Below are positions 63,112-64,000 of a stretch of 64,000 nucleotides of DNA, in pieces. A program made the position numbers and the translations under genes. A model generated the notes under the pieces. That model had not been told where the DNA came from, did not search any database, and was given only the letters and a program-made list of their open reading frames with translations. The stretch covers positions 85,002-149,001 of the forward strand of contig JAXCGZ010020856.1 of assembly GCA_037179515.1 (NCBI GenBank), read 5' to 3'. Source of the DNA: Halocaridina rubra. Lineage: Eukaryota > Arthropoda > Malacostraca > Decapoda > Atyidae. Each line of letters opens with the position of its first letter. Within the stretch, counting starts at the first letter, position 1.

Positions 63112-64000
63112 ACGTAAAAATTATTGTAAAATACTGTACCTATGCATGTCACGTCATCATCACCTCATTCACAATAAGTTTTCCTATAACTTTCATAAAA
63201 AATTACGTTGCTTGCTGTTATTTATAATGTAAAGGGTGTTTTTTTAACAGAACAGGGAGGGTTTATAGAGTGTAAACGTAAAAATACATTAAAATATATA
63301 TGTACATATAGGCTGATCCTACTCGGCGGTTTTCCTGGTTCGCGCCGGGTCCCGGAACCGAACTACCGCGATAAGGGGGGTAACACAGTATTTTATTGAA
63401 AAAAAAAAATTTAATTATTTTATTGATAAAAAAAATGTATTTCCCAGCCTACGAATAATAAAACAGTAAGAAATAGTAAAAAAAACATAAATTTCAACAT
63501 GTAACTAAGCACCATAGAAAGTACGATACTGGTATCAGCATTTCGGTAAACGCAAAGGGTCGCACCTTCGTGAGATAGCATATATTAAAATTTCCAGTAG
63601 TTTCATGATTTTATTGATAAAAAAACTTATTTCTTAGCCTAAGAATAATAAAACAGTAAAAAATTGTAAAAAACATAAATACTAACAGTATTGCACCATG
63701 TAAAATACAATAAGGGTATCAGCGTTTCGGAAAACAAAAAGGGTCGCACCTACGTGAGCTAGTACATATTGAAACTTTCATTATTTTATTGATAAAACAA
63801 GTATTTCTTAGCCTAAGAATAAAAAAAGTAAAAATTAGTAAAAAACATAAATTTAAACATATAACTCACAGTATTGCACCTTGTGAAACACTGTCTGATA
63901 GCGTACAATGTATTGACGTCTTGGAAAACGCAAAGGCTCGCAGCAAAGTGAGATAGTTCATGGAATGCTATTGGATGAAAGGGTGGGAGATGACGAATCA

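Larger units (their letters stand above)
61896..63388 (+). mobile_element. Pogo/Tigger-like element E6, nested in E5
   Basis: Left end CAGTGTTCCTCCGCTTATTC, right end (reverse complement) CTGTGTTACCCCCCTTATCG. TA stands on both sides. Removing E6 with one TA restores TTTTCATTATTTTATTG, as present at the same place in E3 (near 60,000). It includes ~190-bp units, a SINE, a transposase stub and one 160-bp monomer. Confidence 0.85.
61761..64000. mobile_element. Pogo/Tigger-like element E5, interrupted, runs off the window
   Basis: Left end TAGTAATCCCTAGCTATATC follows E4 after only a TA. It is cut by E6 at 61,896 and resumes at 63,389 with TATTTTATTG, continuing with the ~190-bp units to the end of the window, including the start of the ATGCTATTGG segment that precedes the transposase in E2 and E3. 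Confidence 0.75.

Overview
The window is animal nuclear DNA, very AT-rich and dominated by repeats. Single-base and trinucleotide microsatellites, many non-LTR retrotransposons (at least five families), two broken LTR retrotransposons, tRNA-derived SINEs and pogo/Tigger-type DNA transposons point to an arthropod. The mixture fits a decapod crustacean best, but that is inference from repeat style, not proof.

The one clear multi-exon host gene is Van Gogh/strabismus (Vang, VANGL family, planar cell polarity). Six exons of its 3' half lie on the minus strand between 54,984 and 28,316. They cover transmembrane helices 3 and 4, the cytoplasmic C-terminal domain and the terminal PDZ-binding ETSV. 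Every exon joins the next in frame with GT/AG splice sites. The first exons (N-terminus, helices 1-2) are not visible and should lie beyond the right edge. Its introns (up to 10.1 kb) hold most of the LINEs described below. A second host-derived gene is a histone H2A at 2.0-2.5 kb with an abnormal fold-back 3' end and an adjacent A45 tract, so it may be a retrocopy.

Layout. 0.5-1.8 kb: internally deleted LINE (family D). 2.0-2.5 kb: H2A. 2.5-2.8 kb: (ATT)n/(AAT)n. 2.8-9.9 kb: a Gypsy-like LTR element whose 5' LTR is split by a 2.4-kb inverted-repeat transposon and whose integrase region is split by a SINE. 9.9-10.15 kb: (ATT)n. 10.4-20.5 kb: LINE B copy split by an 8.2-kb segment with hAT-type ends, itself holding a LINE (family C) that holds a second Gypsy element; a Harbinger-type MITE sits in the LINE B part. 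20.8-21.2 kb: two SINEs. 21.2-28.3 kb: unique AT-rich DNA, perhaps the Vang 3' UTR. 28.3-55 kb: Vang exons with intronic (TA)n, a tRNA-like 275-bp array, an RTE LINE, LINE D, and LINE A interrupted by LINEs B and C, the latter with its 3' end in three tandem 766-bp copies. 55.7-64 kb: six pogo/Tigger-like elements joined by (TA)n, one of them carrying a 13-monomer, 160-bp satellite with a five-monomer higher-order period of 797 bp.

No evidence of a bacterial operon, CRISPR array, rRNA or functional tRNA gene was seen. The strongest points for follow-up are the H2A fold-back, the satellite higher-order repeat inside a CENP-B-related transposon, the SINE/LINE shared 3' tails, and the multi-level nests whose target-site duplications can be read directly.
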